From Tenrec ecaudatus (taxonomy: Eukaryota; Chordata; Mammalia; Afrosoricida; Tenrecidae), in NCBI RefSeq assembly GCF_050624435.1, contig NC_134536.1, positions 130,456,758 through 130,520,757 on the forward strand: a stretch of DNA of 64,000 nt, read 5' to 3'. The position numbers were made by a program, and so were the translations under genes. A model generated the notes under the pieces. That model made no database searches. It was not told the DNA's origin and saw only the letters and a list, made by a program, of their open reading frames with translations. Every line of letters starts with the position of its first letter. The stretch's first letter is position 1. Below are positions 32,291 through 43,515 of this stretch, piece by piece.

Positions 32291-32796
32291 AGCGTGGTAA
32301 CCTCCAGCGGGCTGGCTAGGTGCCTTGAAGGAAAGCATGCTGACCTAGGTCAAAGGGCAGCTGTTATCAACCGTGGCTGGCTGACTGAGGCAAGTGTCCT
32401 GCGGAGCACATGGAGATCCATGCAAGAGGGGACATGCTGAGCTGGGAGGAGGCTGAGATCAGTAGGGGGAGGGGGGCTCTTATCCAGAGGGTGGGCCTGA
32501 TGTCTTCCAAATGGGCCCTCCATTGAGGGGAGGCACCTGGGGGGGGGCGGGCAGCAGTGCAGAGGAGGGTTTGAAGAACAGGTGAAAGGCATGACTGGTG
32601 GGCTTTGAACTCAAGGGTGCTCCTGAGGTCCTCTGGCCCTGGCCTTTCCCTGCCCTACTGCCTCTGACTCCCCTTCTCACTTCTGATGCCCCTTACAACG
32701 CCCCCCCCCCAACCTCTGAAGCTTCCAGGCACTGCAGTGTTGCATTCTGGGGAGCTGGAAAACATACCATGACTAGCACTTACCTCTGCTCCATGG
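32291..32796. other. Unassigned DNA
   Basis: No recognised element. Poly(C) at about 32701-32710. Confidence 0.4.
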
Positions 32797-32801
32797 CATG
32801 C

Positions 32802-33264
32802 TGTGGTAGTTACATAATCAGGTGCCAACTGGAGACTATCAAGAGTGAAGAGGTGGAGTCTAGCCTGTCAATCAGGCTGCTGCTTGATGACCTCATTTGG
32901 AGGCACTAAGGAGATAAGTAGCTCAGTGGAGGCCAGACAGACACTCTCTGCTTGGTGTTCCTGATCACAAGACACGTGGAGCTATGCTAGCTGAGATGCT
33001 TCCACCACCACTGGATCCACAAGACTTTCCACCCACTGGCCTGTGATCTTCCTGCGTTCGGTGTCATTGCATGTGTTGCATGAGTCTGAAGAGGACTTTA
33101 TAGATTGGTACTGCACATATGGGCTAATTTTGGATATATGGACTTGATCTGGATTGGGCTGGGATGTTTTCTCAAATATTGAATTGCTCTTGTCTATTAA
33201 GTTCTTTCTTATACACATATGAGTGTCTATGAATTTGTTTCTCTAGTCCACTCGGACTGACACA
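32802..33264 (+). mobile_element. Solo LTR family A, internally shortened
   Basis: Ends tgtggtagtt and gactgacaca, with a perfect 5-bp target duplication catgc at 32797-32801 and 33265-33269. About 100 bp shorter than full copies because the 'agacccctgcc' centre is missing. Confidence 0.95.
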
Positions 33265-33689
33265 CATGCTCTCTCCTGAGAAGCCTGAAACTTGAGCGTC
33301 ATTGGGCAGGGAGAGTGACAGACAAGGGGAGCTGTTCAAGGGTGGGAGAAGCTCCTTTTGGATCCCTGGCAGCACTCTTCCCAGATTCTCCCACCCAACC
33401 ACCTAGCAATCACTTCCCTCATTAGACTCAGAGTTCCTCCCTTCTTTCATCCACTCCTTCATTACCCCTGCCCCCATCTGTCCATCCAACATTCACTGAG
33501 CAAGCCCCCCTGGGATACCAAGATGAGCTCCACAGGGCGAGCATGCTTGTTAAGGGGCCATCATCGGTTAGAGAAGGGTGTGCACTATCGCAGAACGATG
33601 AGCAGGGGGCAGAGGAAGATTCCAACCAGGCATGGGCACTCTGAGAAGTTGGGAGGGTGAACCATGTGACCAGTTGAACAGCCCATGGT

Positions 33690-33788
33690 AGCTGGCAGGA
33701 GAGACCGCAGCCCTACCCCCTTGAGAAGCTGTTGGGTTGCTATGAGTCAGGATCGCCTTGATGGTGGTGGGTTAGCTTTCTGTTTCAC
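33690..33788 (+). mobile_element. AfroSINE 3' portion, sense
   Basis: 'gagaagctgttgggttgcta', 'tgagtcaggatcgccttgat', 'ggtggtgggttagctttctg'. Confidence 0.7.
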
Positions 33789-33883
33789 CCCTATGGGTTT
33801 CTCCAATTTGGTTTTTCCCTCCCTAAAGTCATCCCCTAATCTCAGCATCCCCTCCCTCAATTCCATCCTGTTCACCTACCCAG

Positions 33884-34012
33884 AGTCCTTTTGGTGGCTA
33901 GTGCATTAGACTGCCCACCAGCAGTTTAAAACCACCAGCTTCTCCGATGGAGAGGGCCAGGGATTCTAGGGGTGCTATGGGGCGGAATCGACCCCATGGC
34001 AGCGAGTCTGCT
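33884..34012 (+). mobile_element. AfroSINE, sense, internally deleted
   Basis: 'tccttttggtggctagtgca', 'ttagactgcccaccagcagt', then 'ggggcggaatcgaccccatg', 'gcagcgagtctgctc'. The middle body is missing. Confidence 0.8.
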
Positions 34013-34493
34013 CACCCCGGGGTGGTGGGTACTCAAGTGAGCCATGGGATGCTGATTACACGAGTGACCAATCAGAACGAACACTGGCCACAGCATGGGA
34101 GCAGGGTTCTAAGGCAAGCCCCTGCTGGGCCAGGTGCTAACCGTGTAGCTGTTGAACCATGGGGAGGTCTGGGAAGGGCCCGCCCAGGCAGTGGCTGGCG
34201 TGACGGTCAGGAGGTCATCTGGTAGGCTGGGGCCAATGGCCATGTTTTCACTGATTGAGAAGTTTCAAAGTTTACAAACTAGCGCAGCCACGCTGCTCGA
34301 TACCACCTGACTCTGGGCACTGCATCCTTCCGGGTGTTCCTCCAGCCATGTGTCCAGTCATCCAAGAGCCTCAGCCACCTCAGGTCTCCATCCTCAGGCC
34401 AGCTCTGCTCACTAGCATGGGACCTGAGCATCCAGGACATGCCAGGAAAGCTTCCTTTTCTCCAGGAGCGCGCCCTCCAGTGCAGGGAGCCAA

Positions 34494-34610
34494 GACAAAA
34501 CAAACTCACTGCCATGGCAGCCATGTGATCCCGCAGGATGGGGTGAAACAGGCCCCCCGTGAGTCCCTGGGGCTGTCACTGTTCAGGGGACGAGAAAGCC
34601 CAGTGTGTTA
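34494..34610 (-). mobile_element. AfroSINE 3' portion, antisense
   Basis: 'caaaacaaactcactgccat', 'gatggggtgaaacaggcccc', 'gtgagtccctggggctgtca', 'aggggacgagaaagccc'. Confidence 0.7.
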
Positions 34611-34699
34611 CTACTCTGCCCCAGACTCACTCACATATCAAAGGACAGCCCACAAGGTGGCTCAGGGCGGCACTAGGCGGGCCCTTTAGTGCCTGGCAA

Positions 34700-34855
34700 G
34701 TCCATTGCCACCAAGATGACCCCATGTGTTACTGAGGATTGTTCTCTTGGCTGTCACTTTCAGGGAGGCCAACCACCAGGCCTTCTTTTCTTGTGCATCC
34801 AGTTGGAGGTTCGGCATGGAGTGCAAATCACCCATCCCATTCAGGGCCCTCTAGT
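34700..34855 (-). mobile_element. AfroSINE, older antisense variant
   Basis: 'ccattgccaccaagatgacc', 'ccatgtgttactgaggattg', 'ttctcttggctgtcactttc', 'caaccaccaggccttctttt', 'gttcggcatggagtgcaaat'. This is the diverged subfamily with the 'ccaggccttt' centre. Confidence 0.7.
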
Positions 34856-34869
34856 GCTTCACAGGTTTG

Positions 34870-36175
34870 GGGCAGACAAGGCCACTGGGTGAAGCAGGCT
34901 GAGGTTGAGCTGGAGTTTTGTTGGAACAAATGAGGATAAATCTCCCAACTTCTTGGGCTGGCCTCCTGGGGTCATCACCTGCTCCTTCTCCATCCTGCAT
35001 ATCTAGAGCTGAGGGTGAGTCTGTGTCCTACTAGTCTGCGCTGTACTCCCAGAAGCGCCAGCGCGGGCACCCAGAGGGGCCTGCTTGCTCCCACCCTGGC
35101 CCCTGTCTCTGCAGGGAGGGAGACAGCCCTTTGGCTGGGTTTCCAGCCCTCTCCTCTCCCTTCCTTTCCCGGGGGCTGTCAGTTTAACGGACAGGTGTTT
35201 AATTCCAGCCTGTCAGGTGCTTGGAGATGCCAGCATCACTGCACATCAGTTTGTGGAGTCTGCTCTTCAAAGAAGCTGAACTCTGCTCTCTGCAGCTCAC
35301 CCTCCCTCTCTTTGTCTCCATCTGCCTGGCAGCCCCCTTCTCTCTGCCATTCGCTGCCGGGGGCAGCTGAGCCCGGGGAAGCCTGGCAGAGTTGTCCAAG
35401 AGCCTTTCAAAGAGTCTCCAACGGAGGCTGTGTTTCCAAGTGCTGGGTGTCATCACTTATGTCCCTGGCCCATGCGGGGGGGCCTGCTCTTTAACTATTA
35501 AAATCATGTAATTGCTAAAGCACACCGCTCCTGCACCCACCCACCCCCAGGCGAAGCAGCTGTTGGGTTCTCCAGCCAGCACAAGCTGCCGCTCCTCTGT
35601 CCCAACCCCGCTACACCATGAGTGGAAACTGGCTGCTTCCCTCCAGTCTGGAAAACACATGGGGACAACCCCCATCCCATCCCTCCCCTCTGCCCAGGCC
35701 ATGCAGAATGTGCCCAGAGAGCTCAGAAACGTGGATGTGGGGGCCAGAACATGGCCTGGAGTTCTGTGTAACGCTGCCACCAGCAGCACTGGCCACCTGG
35801 CTAGCTCCGGATCTCAGAAAGAGTCTCAAGGCTGAAGGTCAGACATAGGTCAGAGATGAAGAGACAAGGCTTCACTTTGGGGAGCAACAAGAAGACTTAA
35901 ATATGCGGCATCTCAGCTACCGCTGGAGGCCGGGGCTGGCACAGGCCACCACATACGCCAGTGCACTTAGGTGGCATCACCGACGGAGGCTGGGCTCACC
36001 CTGGCACACAGCTTCTCCGTATTCCTTTGCTGCCCATCCATGCCCATTTCCCTCCTGCTCGCTTAGGTCTCGCTTTCTTTTCTTCTTTTATTTTACTTTG
36101 AGGCTCCTACCTGTCTCCCCTTCCAGACCTCCACCCACCCACATACCCCAAGGAGGCATCCGGGTTCCTCACAAA
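34870..36175. other. Mostly unique DNA with two small AT-rich islands
   Basis: No repeat recognised. 'gtcagtttaacggacaggtg' with 'tttaattccagcctgtcagg' (about 35178-35218) and 'aactattaaaatcatgtaat' (about 35494) are unique islands that may be regulatory. No gene call. Confidence 0.4.
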
Positions 36176-36184
36176 GTGGAGCCA

Positions 36185-36415
36185 CTGCCAGATGAAATAT
36201 ATTACTATTAAATACTTAATTCTCCTAGTGAGCAGAGAGCAGGCCGCATGAATACGATTATTAAAGAAAATTACTTTGGCTGATCAGATATTTCTGCATA
36301 CTAATTTCTGACCCCTCTTCCCTCGCTCCCGCTTCTCGTCCCTTGGAGACCAGGACAGATAAAATTCCATCACAAATAGCTGATTACTGAGGCTTACATA
36401 AAAAAAAAAAAATCA
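36185..36415. promoter_or_regulatory. Candidate conserved AT-rich element
   Basis: 'gaaatatattactattaaat', 'acttaattctcctagtgagc', 'aatacgattattaaagaaaa', 'ttactttggctgatcagata' and 'aatagctgattactgaggct' form about 230 bp of AT-rich unique sequence, ending in poly(A). Enhancer-like by composition only. Confidence 0.4.
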
Positions 36416-36429
36416 CGTTTCCCCCTGCC

Positions 36430-36995
36430 TCTTTTCCTCGTGTGGCTTCTGCGTGGCTGGCGTCCTTGCCTGGAAAAGGGAAGTCCCTAGACAAGCGCTA
36501 CTGGACAACATCTAGGGAGACCCAGCTCCTCCCTTCTCCTCGCCCTCCACCATTCCTCCCATTGCAACAGACCCGCCATTCCAACCAGTTCCCCAAAGCA
36601 GCAGAAAGCCCTGCTGGGTGCTACGGCCCCGCCCAGCACCCCAAAGATCTCATCCCTGCCTCTGCTCCAGCTTCTGGGCTCAAGAACACCGAGATGCTAC
36701 CCACCAGCCAAGATGGCTGACCTTGAACTGAACGGCATGCCCGGCTCTTGGAGAACAGGAAGTACGGTCATAGGCCCCACCCCCAAAGGCGGGACTTCCT
36801 GTCTGTTCAGAACTTTCTGATAGGCCAAGCCTCTGGCCTCTTTGGCAACAGCTGAGGATGACAGAATGGGGAACTTCATTCATTCCCTCATGAAGCCAGC
36901 AGACGCTTATGAGGGTGCAGATCCGAACCAAAAATCAAACCCTCCCCCGCGGTGTCGATGTCTCATGCATATAAGCCCAATGTCTAATTCAGATC
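36430..36995. other. Unassigned DNA
   Basis: No gene recognised. The block 'ataggccccacccccaaagg' with 'cgggacttcctgtctgttca' near 36770 has GC-box and ETS-like words. 36880-36915 could be a short L2 tail. Confidence 0.35.
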
Positions 36996-36997
36996 AC

Positions 36998-37178
36998 GCT
37001 TAGATTGTCTGGGCCTTGGTTTCCCCCCTCTGTAAAGTGGGAATAATCGCATGGACCTCGTTCATAGGATTGCTGCAAGGATTAAGGAATCAATGTATTT
37101 TAAAAGGTCACTTAAAGCAGAGCCTGGCACCGAATAAGACCACATTAAGGGTTAGCTGTCATTACTCTTATTACTCTT
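36998..37178 (+). mobile_element. MIR SINE, sense
   Basis: 'cctctgtaaagtgggaataa', 'aggattgctgcaaggattaa', 'agcagagcctggcaccgaat', 'aagaccacattaagggttag'. Confidence 0.88.
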
Positions 37179-37179
37179 C

Positions 37180-38185
37180 CTATGTATAATTTTAAACGCT
37201 CAGTCCCAGCTAGTTCATGACTGATTCATCCCCATAATTCCCCTGCCAGAGGGAGCTTCTCCCTCTATTCTAAGTTCTCAGTGTTCCCCAGGTCTGTGCT
37301 TCTCAATGAACCCCCAACCCCACTCTGAGCCCCCCAAGCCTCACTTCTGGCCACTGGCGCCAGCGCAATTACCAGGGTTCTGGCAATCGCTGCTGGCAAG
37401 GGGAGTGTGCTAAAAATACACCCATTCCCCACAGTCCCATAAGCCTTCAATTTACCTGCTTTTATAAAAAGATGCTTCCTTAGGTGTCACCCTCCAGGAA
37501 GGTATAATTACAGCCTGGGAATGTTAATTCCCTTGCTCCTGATCTGCAGATCACTGCTCTGCGGGACTCCTGTCCTCCCCAGAGCCTTGGGAGGGGAGAT
37601 GGGCAGGCAGGCTGGGAGCGGAGCCATGCCTGGGCCTAGAGGCCTGCAGGGATGGCTCTGAAAAGCAGAACACCCTGGGGGGACCTGCAAAGCAGGGGGA
37701 GGTCTGGAGGGGCATCCTCTCCTCTGGGCTCGTCTCGGGGAGGAACTGGCAAAAAACAGGGTCTCGGGGAACTGGGGCTGGAGCCGGTGAGCACCCAACA
37801 CAGAGACCCTGACAGCCTTGTGGGGTCATGAGAGCCCAGGCATCCATTTCAGCCCAGTAAATGAGCTTCAGTGAATTCTGGGAAATCGTACTTCCCCACC
37901 TTTCCAACCTGCACAGCTTTTCCCTCCAGGGCAACAGGGAACCGACTCTCATGAAGTGACTTACTTTTGGGGATGTGGGAAGAAGCTCATGGAGCAATCT
38001 GAGACAGTCGGGTGTTTACAAAGATGACGACAGTGGATCCATGGTGCCAAGACCACAGTACAGAGAGGAAGACCTTACTTTTCAACTGCTGAGGTAGTAG
38101 GGTGTGGGGACCACTATCACAGGGTGATACACAGTCCCAGGGACTCCCAGGTGTTTCGGGACCCCAGGCAGAACATCTTCAGCCA
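37180..38185. other. Unassigned DNA
   Basis: No recognised element; short frames only. Confidence 0.45.
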
Positions 38186-38187
38186 GA

Positions 38188-38318
38188 CTGCTTTTAGGTG
38201 CCCTGGCTCGTGGTGACCCCATGCACAATAAAAGGAAACCCTTCCTGGTCTTGTCCATTCCCACAGACCACAAGGTTTTGACTGCCTGGATTGCAGGAGG
38301 TAGATCACCAGGCCGTTC
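38188..38318 (-). mobile_element. AfroSINE, older antisense variant
   Basis: 'cttttaggtgccctggctcg', 'tggtgaccccatgcacaata', 'gaggtagatcaccaggccgt'. Truncated by the adjoining LTR. Confidence 0.55.
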
Positions 38319-38323
38319 ATCGT

Positions 38324-38819
38324 TGTGTTAGTCCAGGTAGACTAGAGAAACAAATCCAGGGAGACTCGTATGTGTATAAGAAAGAGCTTTATATACAAGA
38401 AGAATTGAATATTCAGAAAACTTCCCAGCCCAGTCCAGATCAAGTCCATTAAGCCTGATATTAGCCCATATGTCTAATACCAGTCTATAAATTCCTCTTC
38501 AGACTCACTAAACACATGCAATGACGCCAAATGCAGGAAGATAACAGGCCAGTGGGTGGAAAGTCATGGATCCAGTGACGGTAGAGGCATCTTAGCACTG
38601 GTAGGGGTCTCCACGTGGCTCCTCCAGCTCCAGGACCCTAGCATAATTCCATGTGTCTTGTCAGCAAGTGTGTCTCGCAGGGACTGTCTGTGTGTCCCGA
38701 CTCCAGTGAGCTATTTATCAACTCCAAATGAGGTCATCAAGCAGCGACACGATTGGCAGGCTAACCTCCACCCCTTCACTCTTCAGTCTCAAATGACAAC
38801 AGATTATGTAACTACCCCA
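38324..38819 (-). mobile_element. Solo LTR family A, antisense
   Basis: Reverse orientation: starts 'tgtgttagtccaggtagact' and ends 'attatgtaactacccca'. Internal 'agaaagagctttatatacaa' (antisense TATA/polyA block) and 'gataacaggccagtgggtgg' match the family. Confidence 0.93.
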
Positions 38820-39004
38820 ATTGCAGTCTCTGTCAGTCTGGACGCTCCATTGAAATCTGGTCAGCATTGTAGCAACTTGCAAACCTGCACAGACATGGCT
38901 GTGTGAGGGGCATGGGCTGGGAATCAACCTGGGTGCCCTCATCTGAACATTGAATCACCACTATCCCCCTCACCCTGCTAGGAGGACCATGAGTGTGTTT
39001 TTAA

Positions 39005-39295
39005 GCTTTGAAGGACAAGCAGCACGAAGCCTGCTGGTCTCTTCAGTCTGTCCTCAACACAGCAGCCAGAGAGATCGCGTACAATCTAAGAGAGACCATG
39101 CCACCCAATGCCCAGCTCCTTCTAATGTATCCCCAGCTCACTCAGCACCTTCCTAGAGTTACCACCTACTATTGTGTGCATTGTACTGCTTTGGTTTAGC
39201 CTGTGTCCTTCCTAGGGATGCGGGCTATGTAGGGTAGGGGTATCTACACTTGTTTTGTTCCCGCGGCCCAAGGTGTGTGCTAGGCACACAATCAA
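39005..39295 (+). mobile_element. L2 LINE 3' region, sense
   Basis: 'gtctcttcagtctgtcctca', 'acacagcagccagagagatc' and the later 'gtgtgctaggcacacaatca' follow the L2 order. The following AfroSINE interrupts or ends it. Confidence 0.6.
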
Positions 39296-39301
39296 CTCAA
39301 C

Positions 39302-39504
39302 TCAACACACTGTCATTGAGTGGATGCTGACTCATAGCAACCCTATAGGACAGGGTAGAGCTGCCCCCGTGAGTCTCCCAGACTGAAACCCTTCATGGGA
39401 GTAGAAGCTCTTGTCTTTCTCCCTCCAAGTGGCTGATGGTTTGGAACTGCTGGCCTTGAGGATCACCGCCCAACTCATCCCCCACTTCATCACCAGGGCT
39501 CCTT
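39302..39504 (-). mobile_element. AfroSINE, antisense
   Basis: 'ctgtcattgagtggatgctg', 'gacagggtagagctgccccc', 'ccctccaagtggctgatggt', 'cttcatcaccagggctcctt'. Confidence 0.93.
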
Positions 39505-39509
39505 ATAAA

Positions 39510-39940
39510 CATCCAGTCGGTGCTCAGTAAACATTGGTAAACGGGCATGGCTCGGCCGGGAAGCAATCCCAAGCAGAAAGATCAGTCCGTGCAAAGCACA
39601 GAGGCACCGGAGGACCGACCCTGAACACTTGGGACACGTGTGTGTGTAGCGTGACCATGGAAAAAGAGGAAGAGGATGAGACCCAGGCTGGTTGGGCATT
39701 GTTTTGTGGAATGGGCAGAGATGATGGTGGCATCATTAGACTTGTGTTTCTGGGAGAACCTGGGGACTGGTAAAGAGTGGGCTGGAGCTGGGTGAGACTG
39801 GGAACTGCAAGATCAGGAAGAAGGCGCCGAGAGGATGAAGCTCCAGCCCAAGGCAGGGGTGGTAGAAATGGCGGGGGCAGGACGGTGTGAGGGGACTCTG
39901 GGCGGAGGCTGCTCCCTAATTTGCCCTTTAACCCCAACCA
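39510..39940. other. Unassigned DNA
   Basis: No recognised element. Confidence 0.4.
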
Positions 39941-40154
39941 GGTTGACCCCACTGTGTTCCTGAGAGGCCTGACCCTTTCTAAATTCTACCCATCCTCAAG
40001 GGTCAACCTAGTTCCCGAGCCCCAAATCTGATTCCTCTGCACCCCTCTGCTGTCTTCCCCTGGCTGACCGTGGCCTCCTCATCAGCCACGCTTGTCACTG
40101 ACAGCCACCAGGACACTTCTCCAGGGTAGGGATGGTGGCCCTTCCATCACAGAC

Positions 40155-40305
40155 AGAATGGCACAGTGCTTAACAGCCTAGGTCTTCTGCCCTCGGTCAT
40201 TTGGGCGTAAGCCCTGAGCCTCTCCCTGACTATCTAATTGTAAAATAAACACCGTCTTATAGGATGATTCTGAGGACTAACTGAGCTGATGCGTCTCATC
40301 GGTAA
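40155..40305 (+). mobile_element. MIR SINE, sense
   Basis: 'aatggcacagtgcttaacag', 'aagccctgagcctctccctg', 'aattgtaaaataaacaccgt', 'gattctgaggactaactgag'. The preceding 39945-40150 may be an L2 relic. Confidence 0.8.
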
Positions 40306-40307
40306 TG

Positions 40308-40498
40308 TCACTAGATGCCTTTCCCTTGACTGACGCACGGTGACCCCATGACAGAGCAGGACTGCTCCCCGCCCCATAAGGGTTTCTAGGCTGTTATCTT
40401 TACAGAAACTGGTTGCCAGGCCTTTCCCCTGCGGGTCGGGACCACTGACCTTTAGAGGAGCAGTTAAGCCCTTAACCTTTCACACCACCAACTCCTCT
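40308..40498 (-). mobile_element. AfroSINE, older antisense variant
   Basis: 'ctgacgcacggtgaccccat', 'acagagcaggactgctcccc', 'aaactggttgccaggccttt', 'ggagcagttaagcccttaac'. Confidence 0.85.
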
Positions 40499-40534
40499 AA
40501 TAAGCAAGGTGCATTTGGAGTCTCCGCGTGCGTG

Positions 40535-40750
40535 GCACACGTGGTTACAGCACATTGGGCTGGGGGTTTGCAGCCCACCGCAGGTGCCTCAGCAGAAAGG
40601 CCTGGTGAGCCACTTCTGAAAAGCTAGTCAGTGACAATCCTACAGAGCACAGTTCTCTCCGGGATCAACACCCACCAAATGGAGGCTCCTGGCATCGGAG
40701 AGATCCGTATGGACACACGAGGGATCACAATGGTCATGGCTTTGGCTTGA
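40535..40750 (+). mobile_element. AfroSINE, sense variant
   Basis: 'cacgtggttacagcacattg', 'ggctgggggtttgcagccca', 'cagcagaaaggcctggtgag', 'cacttctgaaaagctagtca', 'tcctacagagcacagttctc'. The tail is altered. Confidence 0.75.
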
Positions 40751-40751
40751 C

Positions 40752-40925
40752 CTCAGAGGACCCTGAATTTCTCTCGTGCTGTGCTGCACCCCTCCCACCC
40801 CCTGTAGATCTTGAAGGCTGCCTTCCCCTCTAAACTAGAAGTTCCAAGAGGGCAAGACCCAGCAGAGCCCAGACGATGACCCAGCAGAGTCAAAGCTGCT
40901 GAATTAGTATGTGCTGAGTGAATGG
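40752..40925 (+). mobile_element. L2 LINE 3' end, sense
   Basis: 'ctaaactagaagttccaaga', 'gggcaagacccagcagagcc', 'gtatgtgctgagtgaatggt' fit the terminal L2 sequence. Confidence 0.65.
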
Positions 40926-41021
40926 TTTGGTGAAGGTCACAAAGAAGAGAGAGACCCAATGAAGCCAAGTTGGTCATGGCGCTTCTCAGGAGTTCCGGTG
41001 CTCGGTGGAAGACCAGCAAGT

Positions 41022-41219
41022 GTTTGGGCAGCACAGTGGGTTAAGCACTTGCTTGCTAACAGCAAGGTCAGTGGTTTCAACCCAACAGCCGCTCTGAGAG
41101 AGGAAGATGAGGCAGTCTGCTTCCATAAAGATGACTGCTTAGGAAACCCTTTGGGTCAGCCTGCTTTGTCTTGAAGGGCCTCTAGGAGCTGGAATTGACT
41201 CTGGGGCAGTAGGTTTGGG
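41022..41219 (+). mobile_element. AfroSINE, sense, near full length
   Basis: 'gggcagcacagtgggttaag', 'cacttgcttgctaacagcaa', 'ggtcagtggtttcaacccaa', 'gaggcagtctgcttccataa', 'gctggaattgactctggggc', tail 'agtaggtttgggg'. Both ends are preserved, so it is a good reference copy. Confidence 0.95.
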
Positions 41220-41554
41220 GTGGAAGGCTGGATGGAGTGGATCTCCCTAAAAGAAAGCATTCAAGGTGACTGGGCGAGGCGGGGCGGCAGGTCTGCCCTG
41301 GGATGCCCTGTCCTTAGAAGGGCAACATGGAGTTCTGACCCCAGCTCCAGCTTGGGGCAGGGCGGAGGTGGGTGCCACCCGGAGAGGAACCCCAGTCCAG
41401 AGTGAGGTGGTTGTCTCAGCCCACTCCCCTGAATGCAGGCTCCGGTCTCTGAGGCAGGGGTGGACTCCAGCTGGGGGACCCTCTGGGGAGCTGCCAGGCC
41501 CGAGACACTGGGGAGGCTGAGGGCTAGTCCCCAGGCTGTATCTACACAAGGCCG

Positions 41555-41700
41555 GGAATGTTTATTTTTCCTTATTGACTTTCTGCAAATAACCCCTGGC
41601 TGGCAGAAAGGGGCTCCAGCAGCAGCTGTTTACCCAGTGTTTGCGATAGAGAGGCTTCACCATAGCAACAGGTGGCAATGTGCAGCTTGATGGAGCTGGG
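41555..41700. promoter_or_regulatory. Candidate regulatory island
   Basis: 'gaatgtttatttttccttat', 'gactttctgcaaataacccc' and 'cttcaccatagcaacaggtg': the last has an RFX-half-site-like word next to an E-box. Unique and short; speculative. Confidence 0.25.
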
Positions 41701-42770
41701 GGCCTGGGCAACAGGGCCTTGTTGACTCAGTGGGGAAGAAAGAGGGACTGGCCGGAGGGAGAAGGCGAGAGAGAACAAGAAAGGCTGGCAGGTAGACCAG
41801 AAGATGGGGGACTGGGGGTGAAGAAGGGGGTGGGAGGGCTTTCTGGGTCAGCGGGGTTTCTGCTGAGAGCTCCTGGTTGGAAAGTGGGGTACAGGGAAAT
41901 GAGCACCCTGCAAGGTGCAGGGTCACTGTGGACAGAAGCACTCTGGGCCCAGGGAGCCTGGTTTCAAGTGTGAGCCCAAGTAACTGGGTGTGCATGCCAG
42001 CACGTGGGGTGGGTGTCTCTGCCGAGGGTGGTGGATCCTGCTTGAGGGCGAGACAAGGCTATTCCTGGGGTCTGATCACCCGCACCCTGGATTTTATGAC
42101 ACAGGCAGCTCTTTCTACACCATTCGTTCTCCCTCAAGAAGAAGTTGGTAGATGGGCGTGAAGAAAAGCGGTCTCACTGTTGAGTCTGGGTGAAGGCAGA
42201 GGCAGGAGGAGGACGACCTGTGGCCCAAGATTGGGGTTGAGGCCAACTCAGGACCCTGCATGCCTGTGCCCATGTCCCATTCGCCCTGTACCCATGTCCC
42301 ATTCACATGCCTGTGTCCATGTCCCGTAACTCAGCCATTGGGCCGAGTTATCTCACCTTCTGGGCCACTGTTTCCTCTTGGTGCTAATAAGAGCCCCTCC
42401 CTGCAGAGGTGGCACCAGACCGGGCACACGGCAGCCACGTTTCAACACCCTGGCCATCGTTTCCCACAAGCCTGGGTCCTTCCATCAGGAGGGGGGCCAG
42501 ATGCCCCCCTTGGGGATGTCACAGCAGGTGGCACACATGTCCTTGGAGATCTGCCTCAAGCCCAGAAGCTGCCTCAGTGACCCAGGAGCCAAGGGGGCAC
42601 GACTTGTGGTGTGCACAGTTGCATCAGTCCCAGAGATCTTGATGGGGGCAGGCGGGCTCAGCAGGGGTCTTCAAGCTACACACCAGGCACCCCTGCCTTA
42701 GGCCAGCACGTCTTAGTCATGGCCAGTGCAGCAGCTGGCATGTATGAGTGGAGTCAATGACCAGACTGCA
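41701..42770. other. Unassigned DNA
   Basis: GC-rich with a 'gcctgtgcccatgtcccatt' duplication near 42262-42320. No gene or repeat otherwise. Confidence 0.4.
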
Positions 42771-42774
42771 AGCA

Positions 42775-42983
42775 TGCACACACACACACACACCAAATAG
42801 ACACACCACGCACAGACCCACAAGTGCACACACCATGCAGACAGGTCACACACCTCACATATGATACAAATACACATCCACACTCTATACATACACTTCA
42901 TGCACACACCACACAGAGACACCCACAGATACACTCCCCCCACACACAAATGACACAATCATTTCCAGACACCATACATATAC

Positions 42984-43040
<57 letters not shown>

Positions 43041-43110
43041 GGGTAACAGATGTACCACACTCCACACACATACACCCTCACACACAAACTCACCCTCATA
43101 GACATCTTCC
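42775..43110. repeat. CA-rich tract with pure (CA)n core
   Basis: Degenerate cacac/catacac sequence, with the pure core at about 42988-43036. All open frames here reflect the repeat. Confidence 0.95.
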
Positions 43111-43199
43111 CCCAGAGATGGCCACAACCCAGACATTAGTCACGTGGAAGGTCCCCTTCAATCTTAGGGACACCTAGTCCACACGGGACCCCCTAGGGT

Positions 43200-43320
43200 G
43201 TGCTTGTGCACCAGTCTCGAGTACTCACTCGGTGGTATACACTGTCCTAGTCACGGAGCAGAGATACTGCAGGGGACACAGGAGGCCACCCCCTACCCTC
43301 CCGGAGTTTACATTTTAGGG
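43200..43320 (-). mobile_element. L2 LINE fragment, antisense, host of SPIN
   Basis: 'tatacactgtcctagtcacg', 'gagcagagatactgcagggg', 'ccctcccggagtttacattt' match the antisense L2 end. It is cut at 43320 by the SPIN insertion. Confidence 0.65.
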
Positions 43321-43515
43321 CAGGGATTCTCAACCTGCCTAATGCCACCGCCTTCTCAAACAGTTCCTCATGTGGGGACACCCCCCAGCCATAACATTAT
43401 TTTTGTTGCTACTTCATCACTGTCATTTTGCCACTGTGATGAATCGGGCGGCAACCCCTATGAAAGGGTTGTGTGACCCCCAAAGGGGTCAAGACCCTCA
43501 GGCTGAGAACCGCTC
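43321..43515 (+). mobile_element. SPIN hAT transposon, short (internally deleted) form
   Basis: Termini cagggattctcaacc and ggctgagaaccgctc. It is flanked by ttttaggg (43313-43320) and ttttagag (43516-43523), an 8-bp duplication with one mismatch. It keeps the left 'ttatttttgttgctacttca' and right 'tgacccccaaaggggtcaag' blocks but lacks about 290 bp of the middle seen in the 3897-4378 copy. Non-autonomous. Confidence 0.93.
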
